Source: Azadirachta indica
Taxonomy: Eukaryota > Streptophyta > Magnoliopsida > Sapindales > Meliaceae
DNA length: 64,000 bases
NCBI GenBank assembly: GCA_022749755.1
Contig: CM040446.1
Location: 14,160,367 to 14,224,366, forward strand
Direction of reading: 5' to 3'
In this document: piece after piece, positions 61,421 through 64,000 of the stretch
Layout: each line of letters opens with the position of its first letter
How positions within the stretch are numbered: position 1 is the stretch's first letter
Made by a program: the position numbers and the translations under genes
Notes under the pieces: model-generated
The model's input: only the letters and a program-made list of their open reading frames with translations
The model's database searches: none
Told to the model about the DNA's origin: nothing

Positions 61421-61560
61421 CTGATCCGAAGATTAGGGTTTGGGAATCTGGATAGTCCGATCTGAAGATAGGAGAAGAAACCCTAAATCGGATAAAGCTA
61501 AGCTGGCGTTTGGTGACAGAGAAAATGAGAGAGGAACATCTAGAACGAGAACGAAAAATT
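61421..61560 (-). promoter_or_regulatory. TOP1 leader exon with two telo-boxes
   Basis: TTAGGGTTT (61433-61441) and AAACCCTAA (61478-61486) face each other about 45 bases apart. Telo-boxes are known elements of plant genes active in dividing cells, which suits topoisomerase I. The transcription start is probably near 61540-61560. Confidence 0.5.
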
Positions 61561-62748
61561 ATCACTTAGCTCCACTGAGGTTTAAAGAATTATATCGTAG
61601 ATGGTAAGTATGCATTAGTAGGCAAGTACCTCCTTTAATGACTGGACACCATTTATATTAGCTAACTAAATGGGGATGAAGCACTCTATTTTAAGAATTT
61701 TTAAATGAATATATTGAACCGAAAATGAATATAAAATTAGATGTTCTTTTTACTCTAACCATCATTCTTTCTCTTCATCTTTAATCATTAATCTCCACTC
61801 ACTAATGACTACCAACTCTAAAATTTAAAGTCAGAAAAATACATGTAAAAATTTAAGTAATTAAAAAACTAAAAAAAAAAAAAAAAAATTGTGAATGGTA
61901 GTATTGTTATTATTTATAATCACATGTAACTATTTATTTCACACTATCTTCAAACTAAAATATATCAAGAAGCAAATCCTAACCATATCTACCACCATTC
62001 ATACGTCAAAATTATCAAAATCATCACATAACCAGTCACCTTTGTAACTCATCATTATAATCAGCTGCTTTTCCATCAAATTGATAGCAAACTAATGAAA
62101 TCGGATAGTTTTTCATAACATAGAAAGACCTTGAGAAATTAAAACAAGCAGCCAAGATGTAAAGACATGTTTGGTGATTTGGTATGGTGAATAGACGTAA
62201 AATTTGTTACTAATTTCAAATTAAAATGCGCATTCTATAATTAATTAGATATATAAATGATAACATCTACAAATTTGAGACTTACAAATAAAATAGTGTA
62301 AATGTTAAACAAAATATGTTCTATGAAATGCTAAAAGCATGGAGTTAAAAACATTTTACATAAAAATTAATTTTAAGTGTTTTCAATTACTGTTGTTTTT
62401 TTGAGGTTATAATAGTTTTTTTAATTAAATACTGTTAAAGAGCAGTGGTGAAAGCCACAAGAAACTATGTGCCCATTAAGTAATGCATATTCAATTATTC
62501 ATCATCCAAATGATAATTTCTCAAACCTAAGGGAACTAGATGATAATTTTACAAAATATAAAAAATAAAAATAAAAAAAAAGGGCCAAGGACTTGGTGGC
62601 TGTTAGGCTGGTTTGATTCATCCAAACGTCAAATTGGGCATTAGCCAGAAAGGTGGCCCAGTATCAAGTCAAGAATCCATCGAAATGTAGACATAAATGG
62701 AGAATGTAGGCAAACCCATTATTCAAAAACAGGTGGCATTTTAGATGG
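61561..62748. other. AT-rich upstream region of TOP1
   Basis: No gene is seen. A poly(A) run lies at about 61872-61889. A 62560-62580 A-rich stretch precedes the pseudogene fragment. Confidence 0.6.
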
Positions 62749-63105
62749 GCCAAACCAAACAAACCCCCATTTTAGTATTAAAAGATGAAATGTGAACAAA
62801 ATGTTTAATGGTCTATTCTCTAATAAATGTAGTTATTGTTCTCTCTCTCTTTTGTTAAATTGAGGAACATGATCGATGTTGATCTGCTCTGCTGTTTTAG
62901 TTTCATTTTCATTTGAGCAACGCAGTCTCTTCTGACTTCTTGTTATGACTTGAATACGGAATTGAAATCATACCATGATGTTTAGAATAATTTTTCAACT
63001 GCCTGAACTTTGTATAAAATGCAACATGGGTCTTGTTTTTTTTGTTGCACATATTGATCAGATCATATGACGTAAGACCACAACATCAGTGGCCTGTATT
63101 AAAAC
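62749..63105 (+). pseudogene. Decayed partial copy of the BABAM1-like gene (introns 1-2 and start of exon 3)
   Basis: Three blocks match the gene at 48885-50482 in order. The part near 62749-62812 (CCAAACAAACCC, TTTAGTATTA, GAACAAAATGTT) matches intron 1 at about 49406-49468. The part near 62976-63040 (ATGATGTTTA, AAAATGCAACATGGGTCT) matches intron 2 at about 50030-50105. The part near 63070-63100 (GTAAGACCACAACATCA, GTGGCC) matches the start of exon 3 at about 50150-50172. Exon 2 is missing. Because introns are present, it arose by DNA duplication and not by reverse transcription. It cannot code for a protein. Confidence 0.75.
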
Positions 63106-64000
63106 TTTAAATGTTAATTAATTAAAGTTTGTATATATAGGCTAAGGGTTCCTTGCGTTATCAAGAGATACTGTCATGCTCTGATTGCAATTATGCATTG
63201 AACATTTCTGGTTCATGATCGACTTGTCGTTCATTAATTATCTGTTGTACTGTAGATCTCGCCATTAATTAGTTCTCATTATACACACACATAGAATGTC
63301 AGACAGACAGTACTTAATTATTGAAGTTCATTGAACATTTAAAGAAGTAATTATGCTACCTTAAAATTGTTTAACATCAGAGAGATAGTTTGGATTGTGA
63401 TAAGAAGATCATCTTCATCCTCTTGATCCAATTCCTTGTTCTATCCAACTACGCTACACCTCCCCATTACATATTATTTTAATTGCTTTGAATTTGAAGA
63501 GCTAGCTTTTGATTTTCTGGTACTAATTTCTTACAAATTATTATTTTACATAAATATCAATATCCACGGGATCAATTATTGATCATAAAGAAAGGGAATT
63601 CCGCGGGTAGATTCAAAGAAATTTTATTTTAAATAATTAATATGATAATATATAATTATATATTTGTACAGTCAATGGTTTCTTGCTGTTCCAAAAGCCA
63701 ATCCCAACTGTCAAGATTATCTCAGCATGAGCAATTTCAAAAATGGTTTGAATTTTCTGCATTTACTATCAAATATATTAATTCAAGATTATAAGATATA
63801 AAGTCTCTTGTAATGGTCGGCAGGATCTGTGGTACAGGTATTGGGCGCTGAGAATGTTTTGCTGATAAGAGGAAATACTACTTACAAACTTTGATTCGGC
63901 TACTTTATCAAATCATTATATAATTTATATAATAAATGCGAGATTTAAAAAAAAAAAAAAATTCAGTAACTTTCAATGTACTCCTGCCCTTTCCTGGGTG
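63106..64000. other. AT-rich end of the window
   Basis: A block near 63317-63334 (AATTATTGAAGTTCATTG) also occurs downstream of the BABAM1-like gene at about 51061-51078, so the duplicated segment may extend this far with large deletions. Otherwise no gene or element is seen. Confidence 0.5.

Noticed and set aside
1..64000. CRISPR arrays, bacterial operons, phage or viral genes
   Set aside because: The window is plant nuclear DNA with spliced genes; direct repeats found are tandem duplications without spacers, and no viral proteins were recognised.

Overview
The window is nuclear DNA of a flowering plant, most likely a woody eudicot; I cannot fix the genus from sequence alone. The evidence is AT-rich intergenic DNA, GT-AG introns of about 75 bp to 3 kb, telo-box motifs in promoters and 5' leaders, and plant-type proteins such as a chloroplast ferrochelatase, a chloroplast-type serine hydroxymethyltransferase and a plant topoisomerase I. 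I rebuilt ten protein-coding genes exon by exon, checking reading phase at every junction.

Layout: 1-3000 is intergenic. 3405-8594 (+) is a PP2A B55 regulatory subunit (14 coding exons). 9790-10650 is LTR-like sequence. 10720-11102 (+) is an isolated first exon of the complex I subunit NDUFS7/PSST, and 12634-14942 (+) is the complete two-exon NDUFS7 gene. 16118-22136 (+) is a two-KH-domain RNA-binding protein with a PGY-rich tail. 24114-25004 (+) is mitochondrial ATP synthase subunit g. 25899-29086 (-) is ferrochelatase. 29100-32600 is repeat-rich, with a decayed tandem array. 32600-34500 looks like a noncoding RNA locus with two paralogous H/ACA-type structures. 36513-36890 (-) is a small Lys-rich DUF1764-type protein. 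38465-41363 (-) is serine hydroxymethyltransferase. 43250-48277 (-) is a PITH-domain protein, divergent from a BABAM1/MERIT40-like gene at 48885-50482 (+). 52406-59499 (-) is DNA topoisomerase I with a 5' UTR exon near 61421-61560. The last 2.5 kb is AT-rich and holds a decayed partial copy of the BABAM1-like gene.

The genes are housekeeping functions (phosphatase regulation, respiration, haem and one-carbon metabolism, RNA binding, topology, DNA-damage/deubiquitinase scaffold) and do not form a pathway cluster.

The strongest non-textbook signals are: (1) two ~133-nt elements exactly 540 bp apart in register, with H/ACA architecture and compensatory changes, lying behind a telo-box plus TATA promoter; (2) the intact, phase-compatible orphan NDUFS7 first exon; (3) a 52-nt cassette-like exon in the long KH-gene intron that would insert a premature stop; (4) the dislocated BABAM1 fragment 12.7 kb away.
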